Part shown: positions 1 through 12,600 of the stretch, piece after piece | Layout: each line of letters starts with the position of its first letter | How positions within the stretch are numbered: the stretch's first letter is position 1 | Source: Ceratotherium simum simum | Lineage: Eukaryota; Chordata; Mammalia; Perissodactyla; Rhinocerotidae | Direction: 5' to 3' | Length of the DNA: 64,000 nt | Assembly: GCF_000283155.1 (NCBI RefSeq) | Contig: NW_004454193.1 | Span: 9,363,693 to 9,427,692, forward strand | The notes under the pieces: generated by a model | The model's input: only the letters and a program-made list of their open reading frames with translations | Told to the model about the DNA's origin: nothing | The model's database searches: none | Translations under genes and position numbers: made by a program

Positions 1-514
1 GGTGCGTTTGTGGTAGCATCAGGTTGCAGATTCCACCTGCCATTGCTGGGAGGGAACAGGAGCTGTGTTTTCTGATCCTGCCCTGTCTGCTGGAAGTTGT
101 GCAGGTAGGGCTGCCCTGTGTTTGTGCAGGCTGGCCGCAGCCACTTGGCAGTCTTGTACTCATGCACAGGTGGGGCCTCTGTGCTCTGCTGGTGGGTCAC
201 TCTCATGTGGGCGGGGCTGCTGCACTCAGTGAGGGACCAGCTGAGCTGCTGCGCTTGGTGGGTGGGGCTCCTTCACTGAGGCTGAGCTGCTGCCACTCAG
301 TGGGGAGCATTCCCATGGGTGGGGCCACCACAGCACAGTGGGCACTCCATAACATTCATATAGTAAATTTGTATCTTAAGGACATCTTTCTAAGACTAAG
401 AACAACCATTATGCATTGGGACATGGAGAGGCCTGAGAACTTAGGTTTCCTTAGAGGGATATATCCTTGAGAATTTTTGGGAACTCTGTTCTCTCTTTGT
501 GCTGACTCCCCCAG
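1..514. other. CCDC113 intron, with degenerate GC-rich repeats at about 120-345
   Basis: Positions about 120-345 hold loosely repeated units around GTGGGCGGGGCTGCTGCACTC / CTGCTGCCACTCAGTGGG, alternating GGTGGGGC and CACTCAGTG-like blocks. It could be a decayed minisatellite. The rest is unremarkable intron sequence. Confidence 0.4.
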
Positions 515-670
515 GCTATCATTGAGGAAGCGGAAATTCGATGGACTGAAGTTAAGCGAGCAGTGAATGAGTTTGAAAAAGATATTCTAAAAAACATACC
601 CAAGAAGAAAGGGAGTATTTTGGCCACTCAGAAAGTGATGAAGTACATTGAGGATATGAACCGCCGGAGG
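515..670 (+). CDS. CCDC113: CCDC113 internal coding exon (first in window)
   Basis: 156 bp, 52 codons, opening [10 protein letters not shown] and ending IEDMNRRR. The acceptor is a CCCCCAG tract ending at 514 and the donor is GTGAGT at 671. It encodes the core of the coiled coil; the segment [20 protein letters not shown] is the most conserved stretch I recognise in CCDC113 orthologues. Phase 0 on both sides. Confidence 0.95.
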
Positions 671-3600
671 GTGAGTTGGCAAGAAGTCAGAGCTTAGAAA
701 GGGAGAATAGATTCATAGAATGATGACATAAAAATGATCCATGTGAGGCAGCCCTGCTCCATTTGGTCCACCATAACTGTTGCCTACATATGCAGATTTT
801 TTGCATCCCCCATAGTATGTGTCTTAAAATGTAGGTTTATCAACGCTAAAATCAATAAGGCAGGATAAATATTAATAGTATCTCAGATCGACTTCCTTTT
901 TATTGTTGTAATTTGTTTCAAGATCTGATATATTTTCTTGAGAAAGGTGTGAGCCTGTCTAGTCAAGTGACTGCATGGAGTGTGGCAGGCAAACCTCAGG
1001 CTCTTTGAGTTCCATTATTATAAGGATGAGACATAAAATGCTCCTTCACTTTTAAAGATGTTGTAGCGTGTCAAGCTTTGGATCCTGGAGATCAACAGGG
1101 TTACTAACCCCAACATGTTATAAGTAATAAAAATTATGTAAACTACCAAGAGAATAAAAGACCAAAGAATCATAAGATCATTTTGTCAGGAAAGGCCCCT
1201 ATACCAAAATTATCTTGCCTCTAAAAGCAATAGAAAATTTGCATGGAGCAGACCCAGTTTCCTCTGCTTCTTGGTCATGAGTGAGATGCTATGGCAACAC
1301 CAGCTTGGCGAGATGTAAAAAGACCTAAAAATAAATGACTGAATGTTAGGGCTCAAGGTTTGGTTTGCAGCCCCAGACCTACCAACTTTTCAAACCAGCA
1401 GGGAAGAACAAGAGAAGTAGATTAAATTTTGCTTTTATTTTTTTTAGGACAATATAAAGGATAAATTACTTTTGAAAAATGTGTCTCTCAAAGTCCAGAA
1501 GAAAAAGATGCTTTTACAATTAAGGCAGGTATGTGGCATTTTCTCTTTTTTTTAAGGTTACTGTGGTAGGTAGAACAATGTCCCCCCAAAGATGTCCACA
1601 TCCTAATTCCTGAATCTGTGAATATGTTACCTCACATGGCAAAAGGATGTTGCAGATGTGATTAAATCAAGGATCTTGAGATGGGGAGATTATCTTGGAT
1701 TATCTGAGTGGGTCCAGTGTAATCACAGGAGTCCTTATAAGAGGCAGGCAGGAGCATGAAAGTCAGAGAAGATGTGATAACAGAAGCAGAGATCAAGTGA
1801 TGTGCTTTTAAGACAGAGGAAGGGGTCATGAACAAAGGAATGCAGGCAGCCTCTAGAAGCTGGAAATGGCAAGGAAACAGATTCTCCTCTAGCACCTCCA
1901 GAAGGAAGGCAGCCCTGCCAACTTCTTGATTTTAGCCTAAAGAACCATTTCAGACTTCTGACCTCAGGAGCTGTAAGATAATAGATTTGTGTTGGTTTTA
2001 AGTCACTGAGTTTGTGGTGACCTGTTATATCAGCCATAGGAAACTCATATGGTTACTGTGCTGGCAAATTTGTAGATGGAGTTGGCTTGAATTTAAAAGA
2101 CCCTCATGACATCCTTATTGACCCTCTTGGGGAATGTGGCCTAAGTGGCACAGTAAGAGTGTACTTGGGTGAGTCTTTGAACAGCTGACCCTGAAGGCTC
2201 CTGATTAAAGGCAGACATGGCACAGGGCCTCTAGAATGTGATTACATGGCACCGTCCTCTCCTAGCTCAATATTTTTATTATTAACGAATATATGGGCAC
2301 TGATGGCATGTTGATCAGAGGTAGCCACTGACAATGACACAAAGTTGGGCAGGAGAATTAATGTGTCTGGGACTATTGCTTGATTGACTTGGGATCTCAA
2401 AAGACTCAACAAGCTAGGACAGCTCTAACAACATGAAGTGACTAAGGTCAAATGTAAGATCCTCCGCTTTGATCCCCCAAAGCACAGGTACCAGATGGCT
2501 TAGCCATAGGCTACCTGATAAAGTCAGCTCAGCTGGAGGCGATGCTGTGGCCCAGGCTGCACTCAGAGAATCACTGCCCCACCAAGAAGAGGGTGGTCCT
2601 GCTCCATTCTATTCTGAGTAGGTCGACCTGGAGCATTGTGTCTCAGGGAGAGCTCCATGCTTGAAAGAATCAGTAAACTAGAGGCCACAAAGAAGAGGGA
2701 GCTGGAGAGCAAGGGGAGCAGACAGCACGTCAGAGGACCTGGGAATGGTGAGCCCAAGGAGAGAGGGCCCGGGAGGGCCATGCTGCTGTCTGCAAGTGCT
2801 CTGGCCTCTGTAGCAGGAGAGGGCCCCATGGGTGGCACTAGGGCCAAGGGTGGAAGTGTCAGCGAAGGAGATTTGAGTTCAGTGTAAGAAAGAACGTGGC
2901 CTCAGTGGAGCTGCCAGTGAGAGAGATGAGCTGCCTCCAGATGGTGAGTTCCTGGTACTCTGAGCATCATGCAAGCTCAGGCATCCTAAAGAGGAGTTTT
3001 AAGCGTGAGATGGGGAGTAGATGGATGACCTTTAACCTAAAAGTCATTGCTGCGCGGAGATGACACTGATGTGGGTCCTGCCCTCACGAGCTCACAAACT
3101 AGCAGGGAGTGGTGATGGTGAGAAAAGGCGCGGATGTGTAACTGCACTACAGAGGCTACAGCAACAGGGACCATAGAGCTACAGCCTCCAGGGGCTCAGT
3201 GGAGGGAGGGAGTACCCCCCAGAGTGGAAGACAGGTTGGGAGCATTTGAGCTGGAGGATGGGTCATACTGGGGATTAAAGAAATTGTTGTGGGAAGAAGA
3301 TGCCTCCCAGGAGGTAGTACAGCGTGAGTAGAGCACGGGGATGGGGAACAGTCCCCGAGTTTGGCTATTGCCTACCACAGTGTAAAATGGCACAGACCTT
3401 GTGGGACAGGTAAGATGGGGCCGGGTCAGGGAGGGAACCCCATATACTAATACATATACCTGCAATGTAGAAATGGCATGTGATCAGAGGGGAATTTATG
3501 GACTGCTTGTACTGGGTTTTCCAGGTTAAAAACCACTTTTATTTTTATTTTGTTTTATTTTATTTTTATTGAGGTAACATTGGTTTATAACATTATAAAA

Positions 3601-6600
3601 TTTCAGGTGTACATCATTGTATTTCGATTTCTATGTAGATGACATCATGTTCACCACCCAAAGACTAATTACCATCCATCACCGTACACATGTGCCCTGT
3701 CACCCCTTTCACTCTCCTCTTTCCCCTCTTCCCCTCTGGTAACCACCAATCTAATCTCTGTATCTATGTGTTTGTTTGTTGTTGTTATTGTCTATGTATG
3801 ACTGAGATCATACGGTATTTGACTTTCTCTGACTTATTTCGCATAACATAATACCCTCGAGGTCCATCTATGTTGTTGCAAATGGCAAGATATCATCTTT
3901 TTTAATGGCTCAGTAGTATGCCATTGTGTATATACCACATCTTCTTTATCCATTCATCCCTTCATGGGCACTTAGGTTGTTTCCAAGTCTTGGCTATTGT
4001 GAATAATGCTGCAATGAACATAGGGGTGCATATATCTTTAGACATTCTTGTTTTCCCGTTCTTTGGATAAATACCCAGCAGTGGAATAGCTGGATCATAT
4101 GGTAGTTCTATTCTTAACTTTTTGAGGAATCTCCATACTGTTTTCCATAGTGGCTGTACCAGTCTGCACTCTCGCCAGCAGTGTATGAGAGTTCCTTTCT
4201 CTCCACATCGTCTCCAACACTTGTTGTTTCCTGTCGTGTTAATTATAGCCATTCTGACGGGCGTGAGGTGATATCTCATTGTAGTTTTGATTTGCATTTC
4301 CCTAACAATTAGTGATGTTGAGCATCTTTTCATGTGCCTGTTGGCCATCTGTATATCTTCTTTGGAAAAATGTCTCTTCAGATCTATTGCCCATTTTTTA
4401 ATTGGCTTGTTAGTTTTTTTGTTGTTGAGATGTATAAGTACTTCATATTTTTTGAATATTAACCCCTTATCAGATGTATGGTTTGCGAATATCTTCTCCC
4501 AATTGTTAGGTTGTCTTTTCGTTTTGTTGATGGTTTCCTTGGCTGTGCAGAAGCTTTTTAGTTTGACGTAGTCCCATTTGTTTATTTTTTCTATTGTTTC
4601 CCTTGCCTGGTCAGACATGGTATTTGAAAATATGGTGCTAAGACCGATGTCAAAAAGAGTACTGCCTATGTTTTCTTCTAGAAGTTTTATGGTTTCAAGT
4701 CTTACATTCAAGTCTTTAATCCATTTGGGGTTAATTTTTGTGTATGGTGTAAGATAACGGTCTACTTTCATTCTGTTGCATGTGGCTGTCCAGTTTTCCC
4801 AGCACCATTTATTGAAGAGACTTTCCTTTCTCCGTTGTATGTTTTGGCTCCCTTGTCGAAAATTAGCTGTCCATAGATGTGTGGGTTACAAACAACTTTT
4901 AACCCACTTCCTACTCTTCCTTCACATTCCTGTTTAGGCACCAACTCCCCATGGGAAGCCTTTCCTGACCCAGCCTTCCATTCTCTCCTGGCCTGCCTAA
5001 GGGGCTTCCATGTGCCCTCTGCCCCTGCATGTCCCCCTACCCCACACTGTTGAGTAAATACCTGCAACTGTCTGTGAACCATCATTGAGTGTGTGCTCTT
5101 TAAGGCCAGGGAGTATCGTATTTACTCAGATCTCTATCCCCAGTGCCTAGCACCATGCCTGGCACCAAGCAGATACCCACTTGTGTTTGTTGAATGACTG
5201 AATGATAATTGACTTCCAATATCTCACCCAGAGTTGCAAGGTGTGAGCCATACATTCAGAGGCCACAACCTCACATCATTTCTTTCTTCTTTCTGAACTG
5301 CAGAAGGAAGAGGTGGGTGAGGCCCTCCACGAAGTTGATTTTCAGCAGCTGAAGATTGAGAATGCTCAGTTTTTAGAGACGATTGAAGCAAGGAACCAAG
5401 AACTGATCCAGCTAAAGCTGGCATCTGGAAACACCCTGCAGGTCCTCAACGCATACAAAGTAAGGTCCGCCCCAATGTCCAGGTCCCCAAGGTTTCCCGC
5501 ACCCCCACTTCTGGCCGCAGCGAGGTTCCCCTGCAGCACTGCAGTTTCCCAGAGAGCTTGGGTGCCCTTCACTCTCCCGCTGCTCCCTGATTGCTCTTGA
5601 CAAAGCCATGCCTGCCAAAATTCTCCAAATGTTCCCACGACCCTAGCTGTGCATTAGAACCACCCAGGAGCTTTTTCTTCTTTAAAAGATATACAGACAC
5701 TCTAGTGCCAACCTGACCAATTGAACTAGGGGGTGAGGGCCATGCTTGTTTTTTTTCCCAGCTCCCCAGATGATTTTTATGCACAATGAGTGTTGAGAAC
5801 TAACCACACTTAGGGCCCCGTTTAATTTAGGCGTATAATAAGCACTTCCCTGCTTAAAATCCTGCAAGGGAAAACCATCTTAGCTATAAGTCAGAAAACT
5901 ACTAAAGAATTCCTCATCCACACAGAACACTTCCAGGAGAGAAAGAGGCGCTATTAATAACTAAGCAGGGACTATGGGCATGAACAGGGCCTGTCCCCGG
6001 CAGACCAGGCTGTCCAGTCACCCTGCTAGCAACCGTCTAATGTGGAGGTCAGCGAACTGCGGGGCAGTGCAGCCCGCCCACTGGCCCGTGAGCTAAGAAT
6101 GCTTTTACAGAAGAACATTTGCAGCCGATTTGATAGAGAACATTACCCTTGAAACCCGATTAAGCAAAATTGGTTTCTCCCCCTGAAATTTCATTCTTCT
6201 CATTAGTAGACCTGTATTCCAAGATATTGTGCTTAATTATTATATTTTGAATTTCATCAATAAAACATTTGTGGAAATTGATTTTCCTCTTGTTAATTTA
6301 AGCAACTACATAATATTCTCAATTTTGCCTCTTGGCCTGTAAAGCCTAAAATATTTACTCTGTGGCCTTTTACAGAGCAAGGTTGGTGACCCGTGGGCTA
6401 GTGCCCAGGTGGTGACATTCTTAGGTAGCTCACAGGTGGGCTTGTTTTGGCTCACACGGTGTCATTTAAAAATGTGAACGTGTTTAGACTAGGGTTATGT
6501 TTGTCCAACATTTGCCTTTTACAAATGAAAAACCTGAGGCCCGAGGAGGCAGAGGAGTTGCCAGATTCAAAGCAACAAGTTTGTGACAGAGCTGGGACTC

Positions 6601-9600
6601 CTAATCCAGTGTGTGTCCCACCCAACCCAGCTGCCTTCCCCGGCGTAGAGTGTGTGGACAACATTGTGTTGGCACTCTGAAATTCATGTGTCATAACGTC
6701 CAATAGACCATCCACTTTGATCTTACCTCATCAGTAGTTAGCTTATCCTATCACTGTTATTTCAAGATGAAGCCAACCCCCGTGCCTCCCAGGCCTTGTT
6801 GGCTGGAGAGCTGGGCAGTACGTGGGTACATCAGCTTGGACCTTGATCTTATGCTGCAGAATCAACTAAGTAGCACTGGCCTGTCTGGTCTCCTGGGGGA
6901 AAGCCAGGGGTTTGGAGTGGAATACAGGTTTGTAAAATGGAACTGCCAGGTCCAGGGCTTGAGCTCTTTAGGACGGGTCTAAATGTGCCGTGCGGATTGT
7001 CTGCGATCCCCGAGCAGCAGCGACACAGGCCACAGTGGGCGGAACGAGAGCCATTCCAGTCAGAATCCTGGGGGCCATCGTGCTGTAGGCCTGTTTCGAA
7101 TAATAGTAAGCAGATGGTGGATCCTGGGAGGAGACGCCCACAGGAGTCCTAAGGTGGACATGGTGAGGGGTGGAGAGAGAAGCAGGCTCACTTCTTCCGT
7201 GTCTCAGTTCTCAGGTCTCCTAGGGGAAATGGAGGCAGAACAACTGGGAGTAGTGGAGTCAGGCCTCACCTGGGTTTGAGTAGGGGCTGCACTGGGGACC
7301 CTGGGCGTGACGCTTCACCTCTCGGAGGCAGGTTTTTGTGACTCACCCCCAGGATGGAGCTCCCGCTGGTCTGTGCTGTGTCCCTGGCACCGAGGACAGT
7401 GCCTGGCCAGAGCAGGTGCTCAGCCGCTCTTGTCGAGTGAACTGCTAGCGCTTCAGGTGTGTTTAGGGGATGAGGGTGGCAGGAGGGGCCACTTTCATAT
7501 AAACATCAAACATCCAAGTACGAGACCCCGCAGAATGACTTTTCCTCTATCATCAAACATACTGAGTGCCTACTGGATGCCAGGCACAGGGCTACATGCT
7601 GAGGGTACAGCCGTGAAGAAGACAGACACGGTCTCTTCTCTTCTGTGAGTTTTGTGAGTGAGCCTCAGTCAGGGGGGCACCTTCTTCTCTGGCTTTTTGC
7701 CCTCAAGCCCTGCCTGGTGGAGTCTGGTAGAATATAAGCTTGTGACTGCAGCTGTGATGTGTCACTCTTAACTGACTGTAAGCTAGTGATCTGGTGCCTT
7801 GTGGGTAGAATTCTAAGATGTCCCCCAAGACTCCACGCCCCCTGGTGTATACACCCTGTAGAATCCCCAGAACTGTGGACAGGACAGGGTCTGTTATTAG
7901 GTTGTGTTCTGTTGTATGATTATGTCATATAATATAGCACAGTTGACCTTAAGATAGGGAGATTTTCCAGGTGGGCCTGACCTAATCACATGAGCCCTTT
8001 GATGAGATTGGGTGCCTTCAGGGTGATATGGTGGTAGACCACTTTGAAAGCAGAGAGTTTTCTCTGGAAGAAGATGTCGGATCTGCAGCATGAAAGGGAT
8101 TCTCTGGGTGAGAAGTTCTCCATTGCTGGCTTCAAGATAGAAGGACCACATGGAAGGGGTCTGAGGGTGGCCTTGAGGGCCACCTCCTGCTGACAACCAG
8201 AAAGAAAATGGGGACCTCAGTCTTAAAACTTCAAGAAAATGCATTCTGCCAACAACCCGTGAGCTTGGAAGAGGACCCCAGCCCCAGATGAGACCCTCAG
8301 TTCTGGCCAGCACCTTGATTTCAGCCCTGTAGGACCCTGGGCAGAGAATCCAGCCACACTGTGCCTGGACTTCTGACCTGTAGAAGCTGTGAGATAATAA
8401 ATGTGTGTGCTTTAAGCCACAAAATTTGTAGTAATTTATTACACAGCAAGAGAAAGCTAATACGTGCCTTTTCAGAAGTAGCCGCCTCAAGTGACCAACG
8501 TCCTGCTCGGAATCACAAATATCTCCCATCACACCTTTGCGAAGGCCCCGCCCACCAGAGCCAGTGACGCCTTGTGGTTGCCCTAGTTCCCTTCTTTCCT
8601 CCCGTGACTCTCTGAAGTTGTGGGTGAATGTCTTCCCTCTGCCCTCCTGTTCTCCCACCTGAACTGCTGGTTTGCAGTGAAGTCCTGCCCGCCTCCCCTT
8701 CCCCACAGCTGACCCCTCAGTCTGGTCTCTTATCTACTCTTGCTTTCCTAAGCAGAGCACTTTCATGCAGGACATGGAGCAGGACATGAGCCTTAAGAAG
8801 GGAGGATTGGAGAGAGGAGGAGGGCACCCCAGGTGCCCTAAGGTCCCCCAGGCAGGTGCCTCCAGGCTTTTCTGCTGGTCTAAGATTTGATACCCTGGGG
8901 ATCACCCCAGCACCCTCCTCCCCCACCCCCAGCTCCTTTTAGACCTTCCTCTCCTAGGCCTTTCCTTAGCTTGGAATGTTCTTCTCTTCCCTTTCACCTA
9001 GATATACTCGACTTAACCTTTCAGCTCTTTCCCGCATCCCTTCCCCCAAGGAAACCTTCTTGACCACGTCCTTGTGTTTTCAGTGCCTGGCACTGATGCA
9101 GTTTTACATTTCTTCTTGCCCCTTCATCCTGGCTGTGAGCCTGCCTCTTGGTAGCAGGACCTACGTTGTTTTACTGACCAGTGCCTGGTTTAGGCTGGGT
9201 GGGTTGTCAGGGTTTGTTGAGTGAGCTCCCTGAAGTCACTGACTCCTGTCCCTTGGCCCACTCCTCAGAGCATATGCCAACTCCTCTAGGCTGACTCTTC
9301 CCCACTGGGAGACAGAGGTCCAAAGGGGGCTAATCTAAGAAGCAGGGACTCGGGGAGAGCTGGTGAAGGGCAGCAGCAAATGATGCAACGGGAAGCTGTG
9401 GGGCACCTCCTGCAGAATTCCTCCCACACCAGAGGCCCAGCCCCGATAGGCATTAGAGACAGTGGTGGAGCCCGGGGGCTGTGCAGCCACATGCCTGGGT
9501 TCAAATCCTGGCTTCCCCTTGTCTCTGTGACCTTGGGCAAATTGCTTCACCTCCCTAAGAGTCAGTTTCCTTCCCTGTAAAGTGGGGATGGCAGTGGCTC

Positions 9601-12600
9601 CTACTTCACGGGGCATGTTTCCCTCTCCTCTTCTGAGGGAGGTAGTAATGGCAGCTGTTTGCAGAGTTTTCTCCATGTGTCAGGCACTGTGCTCAGCACT
9701 TTACCAGGATTATCTCCTTTAAGCCTCTCCACAACCCTACGAGATGCCACTGGGACTTGTTCAGAGTTTCTCCTATAAGTAGAGGGGGTAAGATTTGGGT
9801 CCTGGTTGTCTGGCAACTCTTCAGGTGAGCACAAGACTCCCGAGGTCCTCTCCTCCCCTGCCACTTAGGCACCAGGATTCTGAAAATCTGGGAAGCTGTG
9901 AGAAGGGCAGGCCCAAGTTCCTGGATGGTCCTGCATTTCTCCTGCTTGATAAAGAGCTGTCTATCCTTCTACAGTTCTGAGTGATCATCTTTGCTCAAGA
10001 CTTGCTGCGTCGTTATATTTCAGAGCAAGCTACACCGAGCAATGGACACGTCCATCAATCTGAGCAAGGAGCTCTTGCTGCGAAATGAGTTACTTGAAAA
10101 AATTGCAAGAGAAACCCTACAAGTAGAGGAGGTAGGAGAGGGTAAAACGTGCCGTTTCTGGTGTTTGTCTCCTTCTGTCTACAAGGGCTTGAGTTCACCG
10201 AGATCTAAGCCACCTTGGTTTTTGTCTTGAAAAGCTTAGGCCATAAAAATCAAAATAGCTCTGGGCCACCAAAGGAGGAAGTGGTACCAGGAGACTCACA
10301 GTCCAGTGGTGTTGCCTTTCACTGCTGGGTTATGTTCTAGAGTCAGCTCATAAGAGAAAAATCATGTAGAGTCCAAATCACCCTCAAGAATTTCTTAAAT
10401 GACCCATAAAATACAATATCCAAAGTGTTGTGTGTATAACCTCACAAAAAATATATAATGTATGTAATAATGTAACTGATATGAGAAACACACGCCAAAA
10501 TATAATTTTCTACATAAAGGAGAGAGAGAGAGAGAGAGCTCGTTATATACATAACTCCAAATTGGTACAGTGGATGCTCGGACGGCAGACCTGTGACCTC
10601 TGTCCTGCGCCCACTCCAGGGCCTACGGTCACTGTGTGAAAAGATGTGTGGTATCATCTGAGTTCCCTACATCTACGTTCTGATCTAGTGCTCTCATCCT
10701 TTTGCTGAATTTTGTTGAATTTCCACAAGTTAAATGCACCTAGGATGTGATTCAAAGAGGACTTTTTTGAAAAGAGGGAGAGAGCACTGGACTTGTAGTC
10801 AGAAGGCCTGGCTTCAGGTTTGGTGTTGCCAGTTTCTAGCCTTGAACAAGCCTTTTAATTAGACAGGACTCAGTTTCTACATCTGTGAACTGGACGTCAC
10901 AACCCTTGTTGTGGCGATCAGATAGGACCACGTATAGTGATACTTTGTCAACCTCTAAAGCCATTAGTACAATTATTAGTGTCATTGTCTTGAATGGGCC
11001 TGAAGTGTCCCTGGCAGTGTGTGTTGCCCCAAACCTACCTACAATGGCCAAAAAGCCACAGGATTATTACATCTGACTCAGTTTTGTTGTGGTTTCTGCA
11101 TCCTATCCTTGATAGAGAACCAATTTGCTCTGCAAAACAGCTGGTCTCAGTACACAGTGGCTGGTGACCAAGTTATAGCAAAAAGTCTCTGTGCAGAATT
11201 TCTGTGATCCTTGTTTGTTTGTGTTGATATTCATTAGAGTAAAAGTAAAATATGAAATCAATTTTTAAAAGCCTGGCATTCGCTGCTTAGTATGTTTAGT
11301 TTTCTTGTTAACTTTTTTTTTAACAGCTCTATTGGGATATAATTCACATACCATATAATTCACCCATTTAAAGTGTACATTTTAAGGGTTTATAGTATAT
11401 TCATAGGGTTGTATAACCATCAGCACAATAATTTGAGAAAATTTTCGTCAACCCAGAAAGAAACCCTGTACTCATTAAGAATCCTTCTCCATTCCTCATC
11501 TCACCTCACTCCCACCCTCTAGCCCTAAGCGACCACTAATCTACTTTCTGTCTCTGTGAATTTGCCTGTTCTGGACATTTCATATAAAAGGAATCATACA
11601 ATATGTGGTCTTTCATGACTGGCTTTTTAAATTTTAATAATATTTTCAAGATTCATGTTCCAGCACATATCAGTACTTTGTTTCTTGTTATGGTTGAATA
11701 ATATTTCCCAGTATGGATATACCTCATTTTATTTATCCATTCATCAGTTTGATGGACATTTGGGTTGTTTCTGCTTTTTGGCTGTTATGAATAATGTTTC
11801 TATGAACATTCATATAGAAGTTTTTGTGTGAATGTATGTTTTCTTTTCTCTTGGACATACAGATAAAAGTGGAATTGTGGGCTATATATATGGTAACTCT
11901 ATGTTTAACATTTACAGAAACTGCCAAACTGTTTTGCAAAGCGGCTGCACAATTTTACATTCCCAACAACAACGTATGTGTGAGGGTTCCAATTTCTGTA
12001 CCACTTCAACAACACTCTTTATTTTAAGGGTTTTTTTTAATGACCATCCTAGTGAGTGTCAAGTGATATTCATTGTGGTTTTGATTTGAATTTCCCTGGT
12101 GACTAATGACGTTGAGCATCTTTTCATGTGCTTCTTGGCCACATATCTATCTTTTTTGGAGCAATGTCTATTCAAGTCCTTTAGCCAGTTTTTAATTAAG
12201 TTATTTATCTTTTTATCATTGAGTTGTAAGAATTCTTTGTGTATTCTGGATTCAAATCCCTTATCAGATATATGACTTGCAAATATTTTCTCCCATTCCA
12301 TGGGTTTTCTTTTCACTTTCTTGATGGTATTGTTTGCAGCACAAAAGTTTTTCATTTTGATGAAGTTTAATTTATCTATTTTTTCTTTTGTGCTTGTGCT
12401 TTTGGTGTTATAGCTGAGAAACCATTACCTAACCCAAAATCATGAAGATTTACTCCTATGTCTTCTTGTAAGAGTTTTATAGGTCTTATATTTAGGTTAT
12501 GATACATTTTGAGTTAGTTTTGTAAATGGTGTGAGGAAGGGGTCCAAAAGCTGAAAGAACAAAGTAGATGAAGTGTGTTCATAGAGTTTCTTATACTAAC

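Noticed and set aside
3962..4771. 269-codon minus-strand frame
   Set aside because: L1 ORF2 C-terminus in a 5'-truncated element, not a host gene.
7897..8706. 269-codon open frame on the minus strand
   Set aside because: It lies mostly antisense across a MaLR LTR (7800-8463). The composition is repeat-derived and no homologous protein is recognised.
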